64,000 nucleotides of DNA from a virus. Below the pieces are notes generated by a model. It was given only the letters and a program-made list of their open reading frames with translations. It was not told the DNA's origin and searched no databases. A program made the translations under genes and the position numbers. The DNA lies in the IMG/VR virus record IMGVR_UViG_3300042893_001103, positions 1 through 64,000 of that record; one strand, 5' to 3'. Of the stretch, positions 1 to 8,631 are shown piece by piece; position 1 is the stretch's first letter, and every line of letters starts with the position of its first letter.

Positions 1-1066
1 TATAAGAGAATGTTGCTCCACCAAATGAACCAGTAAGACCAGTTGCACCAGCAACGCCACTTACACCAGAAACTCCTGAGACGCCCGAGACTCCGCTTAC
101 TCCAGATACGCCCGAGACTCCGCTTACCCCAGATACACCACTAGCACCTTGCGGACCAGAAGGACCACTAACACCGCTGACTCCGCTTACGCCAGAGACC
201 CCCGAAGGTCCTGTAGGACCAGAAACTGTTGAGTCGGCACCGCTTACACCGCTTGCACCGCTTACTCCCTGAGGTCCGCTTGGACCGCTTGGTCCGGTAG
301 CACCAGTTGGTCCAATATTTGCGTTACCAAACTCAACCCATTGAGAAGTATTGCCATCATTATAGTAAATATAGGTTCTGCCGTTGTCAGAGTTAAACCA
401 AACATCGTTTACTGACGGTGAAACTGGAGCAGTTGCGGAAACAATATAGGAACCAGAAGCGCCTATAGGACCAGAAGGTCCAGATGGACCAGACGGACCA
501 GTGGGTCCAATCTGTCCTAGAGGCTGTGCTCCAATTTCAATCCACTGGGAATCGTAATAAACAAAAGTTTTACCAGAGTCGGACTCAAACCAAATCTGGC
601 CAGCAAACGGGGTGCCTGGGGCACTATCAGAGACCGTTGCGCCACCTGCAGCATTGGAGTTAACCCACGCAGTTCCGTTGTATTGCAGAACTTGGTTGGT
701 AGCAATGCTTGTTATGGTTACGTCTGTTAGGTCATCAAGGGAAGCGACTGTTGATGCGACTCCTGGAACAAACTTTGTTCCGTTGAATTTAAGTACTTGG
801 TCGCTTGCCGCGCCGGTTGTGTCTACTTCAATGCCATCAATGAAAAGAGTAGGAACCTTGAAGGTGTCGTCTGTTTTAAGGACGTTCGCTGCATCGCGGT
901 AGAGGTTTACGTCTCCACCGCCAGTTCCGTCACCCCAGACAAGACGACCGCCTCCTTGAATCTGGAGTCTTGCAAAAGTTTCTTGGTCTACAAAAATTGT
1001 CAACCCATCGGAGCCAGCAGAGGACAACTGCTTAATGGCGATAGGGGTTATAAATTTTTGAGCCAT
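1..1066 (-). CDS. Collagen-like tail fibre protein (3' end outside window)
   Basis: This leftward frame is open from an ATG at 1064-1066 to the window edge, so the protein is at least 354 residues and lacks its C-terminus here. The N-terminus (MAQKFI) resembles that of the next fibre gene upstream (MAQKFL), suggesting a common attachment module. Two related modules follow with the pattern W-F-x-S-D-x-G-x-T-Y/F-x-Y-Y, each ending in GPTGPSGP-type triplets; a long run of G-V-S-G triplets reaches the edge. Gly-X-Y triplets are typical of trimeric phage fibres. It probably encodes a distal tail fibre or receptor-binding protein attached to the baseplate. The triplet DNA nearly matches that in the gene at 6571-8631, so recombination between them is likely. 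Confidence 0.75.
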   Translation of the reverse strand, partial: MAQKFITPIAIKQLSSAGSDGLTIFVDQETFARLQIQGGGRLVWGDGTGGGDVNLYRDAANVLKTDDTFKVPTLFIDGIEVDTTGAASDQVLKFNGTKFVPGVASTVASLDDLTDVTITSIATNQVLQYNGTAWVNSNAAGGATVSDSAPGTPFAGQIWFESDSGKTFVYYDSQWIEIGAQPLGQIGPTGPSGPSGPSGPIGASGSYIVSATAPVSPSVNDVWFNSDNGRTYIYYNDGNTSQWVEFGNANIGPTGATGPSGPSGPQGVSGASGVSGADSTVSGPTGPSGVSGVSGVSGVSGPSGPQGASGVSGVSGVSGVSGVSGVSGVSGVSGVSGVAGATGLTGSFGGATFSY

Positions 1067-1109
1067 GACCTCAGTCGTTTCTCTTGTTAGTGCCCCTCAG
1101 GGCTAAGCA

Positions 1110-1298
1110 TTAAGCCTTTTTGCCGAATGCTTTGTCGTTTGGATTCAGGTAACGCATAATAACAGGAAGACCTGCTGCCCAGAGAGCATTCGCTGCCATC
1201 TTGATGTCTCCTGTTGAAGCGTAAACCGCGACTGCTGCGCCAAGGACGCTTCTTGCGTACGATGCTGCCATTGCTTTTTGTTCTGCTGTAATTTTCAT
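1110..1298 (-). CDS. Small holin-like membrane protein
   Basis: A 62-residue protein with a hydrophobic Ala-rich first half (ARSVLGAAVAVYAS), a second hydrophobic stretch (AANALWAAGLPVIM) and a polar basic tail (LNPNDKAFGKKA). The pattern of A-R-S-x-L-G-A near the start and R-Y-L-N-P-N-D-x-A-F-G near the end is shared by small proteins placed among tail-fibre and lysis genes in many actinobacterial phages and often labelled holin-like. It lies between two tail-fibre genes, 6 bases after the upstream one. A role in lysis is inferred from size, membrane character and position; no endolysin gene is visible beside it within the window. Confidence 0.5.
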   Translation of the reverse strand: MKITAEQKAMAASYARSVLGAAVAVYASTGDIKMAANALWAAGLPVIMRYLNPNDKAFGKKA

Positions 1299-1303
1299 AT
1301 TTC

Positions 1304-2611
1304 CTATCCGGTCACTACGATTGTGTAGTCGCCTGCGCCGATTGCCCCTTGTAGGACTACGGTTACTGTGTCTGTTGTTCTGTTTGTGACATCCCCAATA
1401 ACTATTTCCCCAGTTGACACTTGAAAAATTTGCACCATTACAACAGTGGTATTAAAGTTATGTGTAACTACGGTAGTTGAAACGTTGCCAGAGTGCGCCA
1501 GACATGCTTTGCTTGCAATGCGAGCGAGCGTAGGAGTTGTGCTGGTGCGACCGGTGGCTTCAGCAGACGATGACGCTAAGTTGGTACGAGCACCAGATTC
1601 TGTTGAGGCGTTGGTACCACCGTGTGCTACGGCAACATCTGTTGCTGCCCAAGTACCAGTTCCGATTGTTCCGAGTGTCGTAATTGAGTCTTGACCAACG
1701 TAAGTTGATGCAATGTCAATCGCATCTGCGGTAATTGCTGTTCTGTTAGCAGTTACGTTGACATTGATTGTGTTTCCAGATTGACTAATCCCGTCACCAG
1801 CAGTAAATGAACCAGCACCAGAGAACTGAGTCCACGCAATGCCTGTTGAGTCAATTGTGATTGTTCCGTTTGTAGAAACAACAAATCCCTTATCTGAGTG
1901 AGTAGAACCTTCTTCAACAAAAGTGAACGTCCCAGGCTTTAGTTCGCCCGTATCGGCTGTTCCATTGGCGTCAGAAGAACGAGAAGCAGCCCCAGAAGCA
2001 ACAGCGACATAAATGCCGTTTTCTGTCGCAGTACTTTGGTCCTTTACGAGAACGCGGTTACCAGCAACAAGCGTTACCCCGTCAATTACCTGTCCAGCGG
2101 CAAGGTCAGAAGCAATGTTAATTGCTCCAGTTGTGGCAACCCTTACCGACTGTTTGACATCAAGACCCTGACGGGCAGCGTCTACATATCCCTTGGTGGC
2201 AATGTGTGCGGCATCCGTTGGGGTAGCAACTTTAGCATTTCCGTTTGCGTCTCTTTTGACCAACTTGGAGGCAGTTGCATCTGAAGTTGCGTCTGTAAGC
2301 ATTTGCCACATTGCCGCAGGCAGCAGACCGGCACTGTCTGTATCTGCAACATTAAGAGTGAGAGTTACCGTACCATTTGACTCGGAAACCGTAAGCGCTT
2401 CTGCGATTCCAGCACCGCCACCAGAAACAATCGTGTGAGGAAGAGATTTAAATGCAGAACCTGTGTACACCTTGATGGTGTCGGTAGCCGTATCGTATAT
2501 AAGACGACCTTCAAAATTGCCCGATGCTGGTTCGGTGGCCAGTTTTTCAAAAGTGGCATTGACTAGTTGATTTTGATTAAGGTCAATATTTGTTAAAAAT
2601 TTTTGTGCCAT
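1304..2611 (-). CDS. Tail fibre protein with repeated fibre-type domains
   Basis: A 435-residue virion protein. After an N-terminal module (MAQKFLTNIDLNQNQ, then a G-x-L-I-Y-D-T-x-T-D-T motif) comes a T-K-G-Y-V-D motif typical of fibre shafts. Residues about 150-270 form a domain with I-D-G-V-x-L-V-A-G-N-R-V-L-V-K-D-Q-S-T, known from many phage fibres. A second domain of the same type is in the gene at 3364-4866. The C-terminal 70 residues (T-H-N-F-N-T... I-G-D-V) resemble a small beta-rich fibre tip, also seen in the protein at 2624-2938. It likely forms part of the adhesion apparatus; the host receptor cannot be predicted. Confidence 0.75.
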   Translation of the reverse strand: MAQKFLTNIDLNQNQLVNATFEKLATEPASGNFEGRLIYDTATDTIKVYTGSAFKSLPHTIVSGGGAGIAEALTVSESNGTVTLTLNVADTDSAGLLPAAMWQMLTDATSDATASKLVKRDANGNAKVATPTDAAHIATKGYVDAARQGLDVKQSVRVATTGAINIASDLAAGQVIDGVTLVAGNRVLVKDQSTATENGIYVAVASGAASRSSDANGTADTGELKPGTFTFVEEGSTHSDKGFVVSTNGTITIDSTGIAWTQFSGAGSFTAGDGISQSGNTINVNVTANRTAITADAIDIASTYVGQDSITTLGTIGTGTWAATDVAVAHGGTNASTESGARTNLASSSAEATGRTSTTPTLARIASKACLAHSGNVSTTVVTHNFNTTVVMVQIFQVSTGEIVIGDVTNRTTDTVTVVLQGAIGAGDYTIVVTG

Positions 2612-2623
2612 TTTTCCTCCACC

Positions 2624-2938
2624 TTACGTGAGATATGCTTTTCCAGAAAACGCCGCAGAAAACGTCACCGTAATCCGAGTATTACTATTGTATTGTACCT
2701 CACCAAATACATGTGTATCTGCAGAGTCCACAATGGTTACCTGTGGCCTGCCCCCGAGTGTGTGGTCTATTACCCAAGTTGCCGCTGCGGTTGCCTGAGT
2801 AAATTCAAGTCTGTTTGTAAGAGTGTTAGAAGGAGAGGTTGAGCGAACAATAACAAGGTTCGGCGTATCTTGGTCAACGGTTACATTGTTTGGAGTATCT
2901 TGATAAACATTTACATTGTTTGGAACTGTGTTGCTCAT
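2624..2938 (-). CDS. Small fibre-tip-like virion protein
   Basis: A 104-residue protein. Its first part has imperfect tandem repeats of T-P-N-x-V-x-V-x-Q-D (residues about 5-32). The C-terminal 60 residues (A-T-W-V-I-D-H-T-L-G-G-R-P-x-V-T-I-V-D-S ... F-S-A-A-F-S-G-K-A-Y-L) match a beta-rich module often found at the C-termini of phage tail fibres. It overlaps the upstream gene by 4 bases (stop and start interlocked), indicating translational coupling. It is most likely a free-standing fibre tip or baseplate accessory protein. No enzymatic motif is visible. Confidence 0.6.
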   Translation of the reverse strand: MSNTVPNNVNVYQDTPNNVTVDQDTPNLVIVRSTSPSNTLTNRLEFTQATAAATWVIDHTLGGRPQVTIVDSADTHVFGEVQYNSNTRITVTFSAAFSGKAYLT

Positions 2939-3309
2939 CGTGTTACCTCAAGAGAAAGGGTAAATGTTCCCTGAATAACTCTTGATACGAGTCCACCAGA
3001 AGAAATAATTTCAAGGTCATAGACCCCACTAGAAGTAAGAGCCGCAGTGTCCGCAGCGCTTATACTTAGGCTTATTAAGCCAGCAGCACCGTTGAGGGTT
3101 ATTCTTCCATTCTCTGTTGTCAATGTAATAAGTGGAGTTGTTGACTCAATTGTTCTCCTGACCTGCATTCGTGCCGTGTGATTGGTTAGCGGGTAAGCCT
3201 CGTATTCATCTGGATTTTGTTCTGTTGGAGTCCTTGGTTGCTCAAGGGCTATGGTGCGCGCAAAACTAGACCCTTGCTGACAAAGCATGTTGTAATTTCC
3301 TGCAATCAT
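2935..3309 (-). CDS. Conserved phage tail-region protein, beta-rich
   Basis: A 124-residue protein with the family pattern of a conserved tail-region product: an N-terminal Q-G-S-S-F-x-R-T-I segment, then A-R-M-Q-V-R-R, then L-x-T-x-N-G-R-I-T-L, then I-S-A-A-D-T-A-A-L, and a C-terminal Y-D-L-E-I...G-x-V-x-R-V-I-Q-G-x-F-x-L-S-x-E-V-T-R. Proteins of this type are common beside fibre and baseplate genes of phages and prophages, and their function is unknown. The order here (gpI-like, this gene, then fibres) suggests a baseplate-fibre adaptor. No signal peptide, membrane segment or catalytic motif is visible. Confidence 0.6.
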   Translation of the reverse strand: MIAGNYNMLCQQGSSFARTIALEQPRTPTEQNPDEYEAYPLTNHTARMQVRRTIESTTPLITLTTENGRITLNGAAGLISLSISAADTAALTSSGVYDLEIISSGGLVSRVIQGTFTLSLEVTR

Positions 3310-3363
3310 TTTTCCGCCCGCATTACGTTTATTTGGATATACATATTGTGCCTCATTAAGTCA

Positions 3364-4866
3364 TCACAGAACAGCAGTCTTTAACACGCCGTAAATAGGG
3401 TCTCCAAGGATTAATGTAAATCTTTCTACTATTACATGCGTAATTGAATAACCCATAGGTCTTGCTGGTTCAACGACAGCCAATACTTCCGGTGAGCCAG
3501 AAAACTCGGCAAAGACTAGACTTGTGCTATTTAGGGTGATTGTTCCCGTTGTTGTCAAAGTAAACGCTTTACCGTTGTTTGCGGTTCCTCCACTAACGAA
3601 GAACAGCGCACCGCTGGCAACCTCCAATGCAGAAACTGCGTCAAAGTTGGTCGCACGACTCCAAGTACTAGCACCAACAATATAGACACCGTTTTGCGAC
3701 TGAGTGCTCTGATTCTTTACAAGAACACGGTCGCCAGCAACAAGGGCTACGCCATCAATGGTTTGTGTACCCGAGAGCGTAATGTTGGCTGTAGTTGCCG
3801 CTTTAACGTTTGGTCTAATGTCAAGACCCGGAGTTTCACTACCAACCGTAGTGATTCTCATAGCCCAAGGGTTGTTGCCGTATCTTTGGCTAATGATTAA
3901 AGACTTTGTCCCAGTAAGAACAAATTCAGCAGCCTCCCGTATCGCCGACTGAGTTCCAGCGCCACGACCATATCCAGCAGGGTAAAGTTGCCAAGTTTTA
4001 AAATCAGCCAAATTATTGTTGTCTACTACCCCGGTATTGTTTAGATATATCTGATTTTTAATTTTATTTCCAGAAAATTGAGTTAGCCATTCAGTATTTT
4101 CGTTTCTAACATGTTCATAATCAACGAGCCTGCTTCTGCTCTCATAGGTGTTTAAGCCAACATTTGATGGTATTTCTCTTCTGTCGTACCTAAACCATTC
4201 ACTGTACAAATTCATGGTGTCAGATACCGCATCGGTTAAAACGTCTACAAATCTAAAAAACGGATACGTCGGGTCCACTTCTTTACTATCGTAATCTTGG
4301 TAAAAATCAGGAATAAAAGGACGCATGCTTTGTATGACTGGAGAGTTTGCCCACGCAATATCATTTACTAAGTTAGGTGTTGATATGCGAACGTTTTTAG
4401 TGTTGTGATTTGAAATAGTCAAAACAACTTTGTAGTCAGTACTTGCTGGAGTATTGACGGAAAGGGTTATCTGATTTGACCTTGCCGCACCCCATGCTCC
4501 GCCCTGAATTGTCCGAGTGTTTCCAGCGTCAACTACTCCATTGTCGTCATAAATAGCAGCGTTTATAGTAAAACTTTCGTCTATTGAAAAGGCAACGCAA
4601 GTAAACACAAAAACACCAGCAGCGTCGGCTGCCTCAAAAACGTCATTGACATTTAGTGTCAGGACCATTGGGTTGGCTGAACTCGGGGAGGCTTCCAAAA
4701 CGTAATGAGACGACCAGTAGTAGTCGTTTCCAGTCATTGTTATAGCGCCGTTAGAAATAGTCCAGTTATGGTTGGCGTTTATGTAACTTAAAGGTATTGC
4801 GCGTTGATTCTCAAGACTATAAGTTCTTAGCGCATCTTCGTCTAATAGTCTCTGTAGAGTTTTCAT
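3364..4866 (-). CDS. Tail protein I-like baseplate protein with inserted fibre domain
   Basis: A 500-residue protein directly downstream of baseplate J, starting within its end (4-base overlap), which is the usual place of the gpI baseplate wedge protein. The stretch around residues 180-250 (M-R-P-F-I-P-D-F-Y, then F-F-R-F-V-D-V-L-T-D, then W-F-R-Y-D-R-R-E-I-P) fits gpI-like proteins that link wedge to fibre. The N-terminal 170 residues look like an added beta-sandwich. Residues about 350-460 carry the domain I-D-G-V-A-L-V-A-G-D-R-V-L-V-K-N-Q-S-T, homologous to that in the fibre at 1304-2611. The protein is much longer than typical gpI because of these additions. Confidence 0.65.
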   Translation of the reverse strand: MKTLQRLLDEDALRTYSLENQRAIPLSYINANHNWTISNGAITMTGNDYYWSSHYVLEASPSSANPMVLTLNVNDVFEAADAAGVFVFTCVAFSIDESFTINAAIYDDNGVVDAGNTRTIQGGAWGAARSNQITLSVNTPASTDYKVVLTISNHNTKNVRISTPNLVNDIAWANSPVIQSMRPFIPDFYQDYDSKEVDPTYPFFRFVDVLTDAVSDTMNLYSEWFRYDRREIPSNVGLNTYESRSRLVDYEHVRNENTEWLTQFSGNKIKNQIYLNNTGVVDNNNLADFKTWQLYPAGYGRGAGTQSAIREAAEFVLTGTKSLIISQRYGNNPWAMRITTVGSETPGLDIRPNVKAATTANITLSGTQTIDGVALVAGDRVLVKNQSTQSQNGVYIVGASTWSRATNFDAVSALEVASGALFFVSGGTANNGKAFTLTTTGTITLNSTSLVFAEFSGSPEVLAVVEPARPMGYSITHVIVERFTLILGDPIYGVLKTAVL

Positions 4867-6068
4867 TCATCTACCGACACCAAGGTAACGGTTGTTCCCG
4901 CAATAGTCAAAGACGGCAAAGAACCTTTTTTTGTAAACAAAACGTTTTCATCAACGTCGCTTGTTCCACCAGAACCAGGAGTTACGGTCAAAGACTGAAC
5001 ATACAAAACTCCAGGAACGGAAGATGCTATAGAATAAAATTCTGAAAGTTTTATTCCTTCTGCAAATCTGTAGTTAACTGGGGAGAAGTAATTTGTCAAA
5101 ACAGTTTCAACGTTTTCCTGAACTACTGTGCTTTCGTACGAAGAAGAATACGCAACCTGAATACTTACGGTAAGAGTGACTATGCTTGCATCACGAACTT
5201 CAAGTTCAAGACCAGCAACAGTTCTATTTTGAACATCAATTAGAATATCTGATTTTTGGTCAATGGTTAAAGTTGTGTTTATGCCGTATACGAATATTGT
5301 TACATATCCAGGTTCGTCGGCGTCTGCCCACTCAAGTCCGCTTGCAGAATTTGTAAGGTCGTATGCTTTGCATCTACTGACCGTTGTGGCAAAAGTTGAT
5401 AATACATAGCCGTCAATTTGAGATGCGCGAGCAAAAGAAGAAGACAGAGAACCAAGAAATTGAACGGCTCTATTTAAAAACTGTTCAGTTGTTTCAGGGC
5501 TCGTGCCGTTGCTAATAAATTCATTAACAGTCGCCCCACTTATGCTTGACGTTGGGGTGTCAATCCCCAGAGCAGTGTTTACTGGAACAGGTAGAGTTGC
5601 ACCTACGTCAATTGCTCGTGCTTCCACAATAACCGTGGGTAGTGCTTCCGTTCCGGTGTAGACAACCACAGGAATAGTTCCCTCTTCTATCGTCTCAAAG
5701 TAAATAGATTTTTGTTCACCAAGAAATTCATAGTCATATCTGACGATTGTGCCCTGAGGGACGATTGTTCCGTCATAGTCAATACATGTGAACTTCACGT
5801 CAATCACTGCCTGAGTGCCTTCGTTTATCTCAACACCCATCATTGCTACTAGACCCGCCATGAGCCTGTCTGGCAGTCTGTTGATTGCCGAAATATTCAA
5901 GGCTGATATGTACGAGACAGCCTGAAGTATTGCATCTTCTGGTGTTCCCTGTCTTGGCTGAAATTCAGGTAGCGCAATTTTTGCGTACTCAATTGAGTCT
6001 AAATAAACATCGGTTGGAGAGACGTCAAAAGGGACTAAGTAAACATATTCTGAAAAATCTATTGGCAT
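4863..6068 (-). CDS. Baseplate J-like wedge protein
   Basis: A 401-residue baseplate assembly protein of the J family (T4 gp6 / P2 gpJ-like). Visible family features are the N-terminal P-R-x-G-T-P-E-D-A-I-L-Q-A-V segment, the V-P-Q-G-T-I-V-R region in the first third, the middle segment I-S-N-G-T-S-P-E-T-T-E-Q-F-L-N-R-A, and the C-terminal G-V-L-Y-V-Q-S-L-T-V near-end motif. It forms part of the wedge ring surrounding the hub in contractile tails. It lies between the gp25-like gene and the gpI-like gene, the canonical order. Confidence 0.9.
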   Translation of the reverse strand: MPIDFSEYVYLVPFDVSPTDVYLDSIEYAKIALPEFQPRQGTPEDAILQAVSYISALNISAINRLPDRLMAGLVAMMGVEINEGTQAVIDVKFTCIDYDGTIVPQGTIVRYDYEFLGEQKSIYFETIEEGTIPVVVYTGTEALPTVIVEARAIDVGATLPVPVNTALGIDTPTSSISGATVNEFISNGTSPETTEQFLNRAVQFLGSLSSSFARASQIDGYVLSTFATTVSRCKAYDLTNSASGLEWADADEPGYVTIFVYGINTTLTIDQKSDILIDVQNRTVAGLELEVRDASIVTLTVSIQVAYSSSYESTVVQENVETVLTNYFSPVNYRFAEGIKLSEFYSIASSVPGVLYVQSLTVTPGSGGTSDVDENVLFTKKGSLPSLTIAGTTVTLVSVDE

Positions 6069-6073
6069 ACCAA

Positions 6074-6370
6074 TTACCCACGCAACTTAAAAGAAAATTC
6101 TACACTAAGCCCACCGTTTGCGGTAAACGATGGGCTTATACCAGTTATATCTACTTCGGGAACAAATCTCGCAGCATTGATTATAAAGTCTTCCGGCTCA
6201 ATCGGCGTAAAAGATGGGTCAAGAACGCCGAACTCTGGAGTTATTGGGTGCTCCCCTGGCTCTGTGAGTAAAGAAATTGTCAAGATTTGTTTGTAGAAAT
6301 CAAAGGTTCCCTCTTCTACTCGCCTGAGTCCGGTATCGGTAAATTTAATTGGGAAGGAAAGACAGTCCAT
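6074..6370 (-). CDS. Baseplate wedge protein, gp25-like
   Basis: A 98-residue protein of the GPW/gp25 type that joins the baseplate wedge to the first sheath ring in contractile injection systems. Its size matches the family; it contains the early G-L-R-R-V-E-E-G segment, a T-x-P-G-E-H-P-I-T-P-E-F-G-V core close to the family's G-x-R-x-x-x-P-x-F-G motif, and a C-terminal beta strand with E-F-S-F-K-L. It is five bases upstream of the J-like gene in transcription order. Its presence together with a sheath gene is strong evidence for a contractile tail. Confidence 0.8.
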   Translation of the reverse strand: MDCLSFPIKFTDTGLRRVEEGTFDFYKQILTISLLTEPGEHPITPEFGVLDPSFTPIEPEDFIINAARFVPEVDITGISPSFTANGGLSVEFSFKLRG

Positions 6371-6388
6371 CTCTGTATTATCCCATAC

Positions 6389-6571
6389 TCATGAGCCTGT
6401 TGGTCCATTGTTGAGGGACTGCTGATTGGCCACTCGCTGAGCAACGCTCTCAATTTCTGCCTGTTCTAACAATGCCTCAAGTAACGCAATTTTTTGGGCT
6501 GCTTCTGTAATTTGACGAAGTAACGAGTTAATCACCTTCTGGGCATCTACCTGTTGACCTTGTTCTTCCAT
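6389..6571 (-). CDS. Small coiled-coil protein in baseplate cluster
   Basis: A 60-residue protein that is predominantly helical: residues about 8-50 show heptad-like spacing of Ile/Leu/Val (V-I-N-S-L-L-R-Q-I-T-E-A, then I-A-L-L-E-A-L-L-E-Q-A-E-I). Its start codon shares a base with the end of the large spike/fibre gene upstream, so it is translationally coupled. It could be a chaperone or a trimerisation partner for the neighbouring fibre-spike protein. I do not recognise a family. Confidence 0.5.
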   Translation of the reverse strand: MEEQGQQVDAQKVINSLLRQITEAAQKIALLEALLEQAEIESVAQRVANQQSLNNGPTGS

Positions 6572-8631
6572 TATTGTTCTCCTTCTAGGGCTTTTACCTT
6601 ATCGCTAAGTTCTTTAATAGCCTGCACCATTGGTGCAATGAACTCAGTAATACCAATGTATTGACGGTCATAAACTGCATCTTCCGTACAAGCAACCAGG
6701 CCCATGTCAGGACCACCAATGTCGTGTATTCGTACATCTCTTGTTTCGCCAACAGCGTCTAATGCTGACCGTACATTCTGCGCAGTAAACCCGTAGTAGT
6801 AACCCTCTTGTGTTGCCTCAGGGTCGTCATCAGTTCTTTCTGTTAAACGCAAATACGAAATCGGTTCTAGAGATTCAATAAAGTTCAAGCCAACACTCAA
6901 TGGTTCTATTTCTCGCTTGAATCTTTCGTCTGAACCAACTTCTAAGGTGCTGAAGTTCCATAACCAGTTCCAAGTACTGTTGTCCGTGTACATACCTGAG
7001 TAGTTGTATTGTTTCACCATGAGGGTTTGACCTTCGGGCGAAACAAATTCAATACCGCCCCAGTCTCCTGAACGACCATTAGAACCAACAGTTATTGAAC
7101 CGTATGAGCCACGCTGTCTGCTTGCATTAGACGAGAAAGAACCATTAGCACGAATTTCAGCGTCAACGTAGAAGTTTTTACTGCCATAAGTACGAATCCA
7201 TGAGGAGTCCGTCATGTGTATACCACCACCATGGGTTTGGTTATACCAACCTGTGTCACCCCATGAACGAAACCAATCTTTTGCGTAAATTTGATTAGCG
7301 CCGTGGTCTTGTGAGGTTGAAGTACCAATATTATTAGCATTCAAAAACATTGTTCCATAAAGCCAGTTATTACCTGTGGAGTAAATACCTGACGGATGGT
7401 ATGAGGCGTTTCCTGTACCAGCAACGTTGGCATTGCCAGAAATTGAATACGCATTCAAGGCACCAGATACACCCATGCCTCCAGTTACCGAGGCTGACGA
7501 TGAGCCAACAGACAGGGTGTTGTTGCCATTTCCCCCAATGTGAACACTGGAGTTATGATAAGTACGGACATAAACATTATAATCACTACCCGTGTTACCT
7601 ACAAGTACATAACCATTCCTGCCTCTTACGCTTGCCCAAGTAGCATCTGCTGTCCACGCACCAAGTATTGCACCACCATTACCACTCGCAGTTACTGTTC
7701 CAGTAGCAGTAATAGACGCAAAGGTAGGAGATGCGCTTGTAGCAACAGATTGTCCAATACTTATAGTAACTGCACCAGTACCACTGGATACTCCCACCCC
7801 AGTACCTGCTACGGCTGAAGTAACGCCAGTATTGGTAATTGTTACGGCTCCCGTTGCTCCCGTGTTTGTACTTAAACCAGAAGAAGTAGTAATGCTTGTG
7901 ACGCCACTTGAAGGACCAGTTGCGCCAGTTGTTCCGCTAACACCTGAGACGCCACTTACGCCTGAAACTCCGCTTACGCCCGAGACACCGGAAACACCAG
8001 AAACACCAGAAACACCAGAAACACCACTGACACCCTGAGGTCCAGAAGGTCCTCCAGAAGGACCGGTAGCGCCCGTTAATCCTGTCGGACCAGTTGCGCC
8101 AATGACTCCCGAAACTCCAGATACGCCCGAAACTCCAGAAACTCCGCTGACCCCCTGCGGTCCACTGGGTCCAGTAGCACCTATAACACCGCTAACTCCA
8201 GAAACACCACTAATACCAGATACGCCCGATGGTCCAGTTGGTCCACCGGCAGGACCAGAAGGACCGGCAGGACCAGAAGGACCCACTACTGTTGCGTTAA
8301 CCCATTCCGTTCCATTGTAAGAAAGTAATTGACCGGGAGACGGTGTAGTTATTATCGGTGTAAATATGTCTCTTGCGTTTACGTAGCCAAGTACGTACAT
8401 TTCGTCGTTGGACATGCTTGTAAAAGCGCAAAGAACCTGCTCGTCAACTAACAGGGGGCTATTAATGTTTGAATTAGCAACTCGTAGTGGACCTATCGTA
8501 TTGCCGAGTTTTGGTATTGATACAAACACTCTTCCATCGGCAGCAATTGTTTTTACAATACCGACATAAATACCACCCATTGGGCTTGGGTGTGAAGAAG
8601 CCTTGCTTCTATTGACTACGTTAACCACCAC
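6571..8631 (-). CDS. Baseplate spike/fibre protein with collagen-like shaft and S74 chaperone
   Basis: A 686-residue protein. Residues about 15-95 look like an OB-fold spike module (G-I-Y-V-G-I-V-K-T-I-x-A-D-G-R-V-F-V-S-I-P). Residues about 120-235 are collagen-like Gly-X-Y triplets dominated by G-V-S-G. A beta-rich receptor-binding region follows. The last 120 residues resemble the peptidase S74 intramolecular chaperone: S-D-E-R-F-K-R-E-I-E-P-L, then a Y-Y-G-F-T-A-Q-N-V core, ending in a coiled coil. In that family the Ser/Asp pair cleaves the chaperone off after trimer folding; the Ser of S-D-E-R-F is present. It overlaps the hub gene by 11 bases. It is likely a cell-contacting spike or fibre. 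Confidence 0.8.
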   Translation of the reverse strand: MVVNVVNRSKASSHPSPMGGIYVGIVKTIAADGRVFVSIPKLGNTIGPLRVANSNINSPLLVDEQVLCAFTSMSNDEMYVLGYVNARDIFTPIITTPSPGQLLSYNGTEWVNATVVGPSGPAGPSGPAGGPTGPSGVSGISGVSGVSGVIGATGPSGPQGVSGVSGVSGVSGVSGVIGATGPTGLTGATGPSGGPSGPQGVSGVSGVSGVSGVSGVSGVSGVSGVSGVSGVSGTTGATGPSSGVTSITTSSGLSTNTGATGAVTITNTGVTSAVAGTGVGVSSGTGAVTISIGQSVATSASPTFASITATGTVTASGNGGAILGAWTADATWASVRGRNGYVLVGNTGSDYNVYVRTYHNSSVHIGGNGNNTLSVGSSSASVTGGMGVSGALNAYSISGNANVAGTGNASYHPSGIYSTGNNWLYGTMFLNANNIGTSTSQDHGANQIYAKDWFRSWGDTGWYNQTHGGGIHMTDSSWIRTYGSKNFYVDAEIRANGSFSSNASRQRGSYGSITVGSNGRSGDWGGIEFVSPEGQTLMVKQYNYSGMYTDNSTWNWLWNFSTLEVGSDERFKREIEPLSVGLNFIESLEPISYLRLTERTDDDPEATQEGYYYGFTAQNVRSALDAVGETRDVRIHDIGGPDMGLVACTEDAVYDRQYIGITEFIAPMVQAIKELSDKVKALEGEQ
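7938..8290. repeat. Collagen-type triplet DNA repeat tract
   Basis: This tract encodes the G-V-S-G and G-P-S-G triplets of the spike/fibre gene. On the plus strand it reads as a degenerate 9-base unit built of ACGCCCGAG, ACTCCGCTT and ACACCAGAA variants. A very similar tract is present at about 35-330. Slippage or exchange between the two tracts would change shaft length. Confidence 0.8.

Noticed and set aside
7938-8290. CRISPR-like regular repeats
   Set aside because: The 9-base units are continuous, without spacers, and encode Gly-X-Y triplets in frame.
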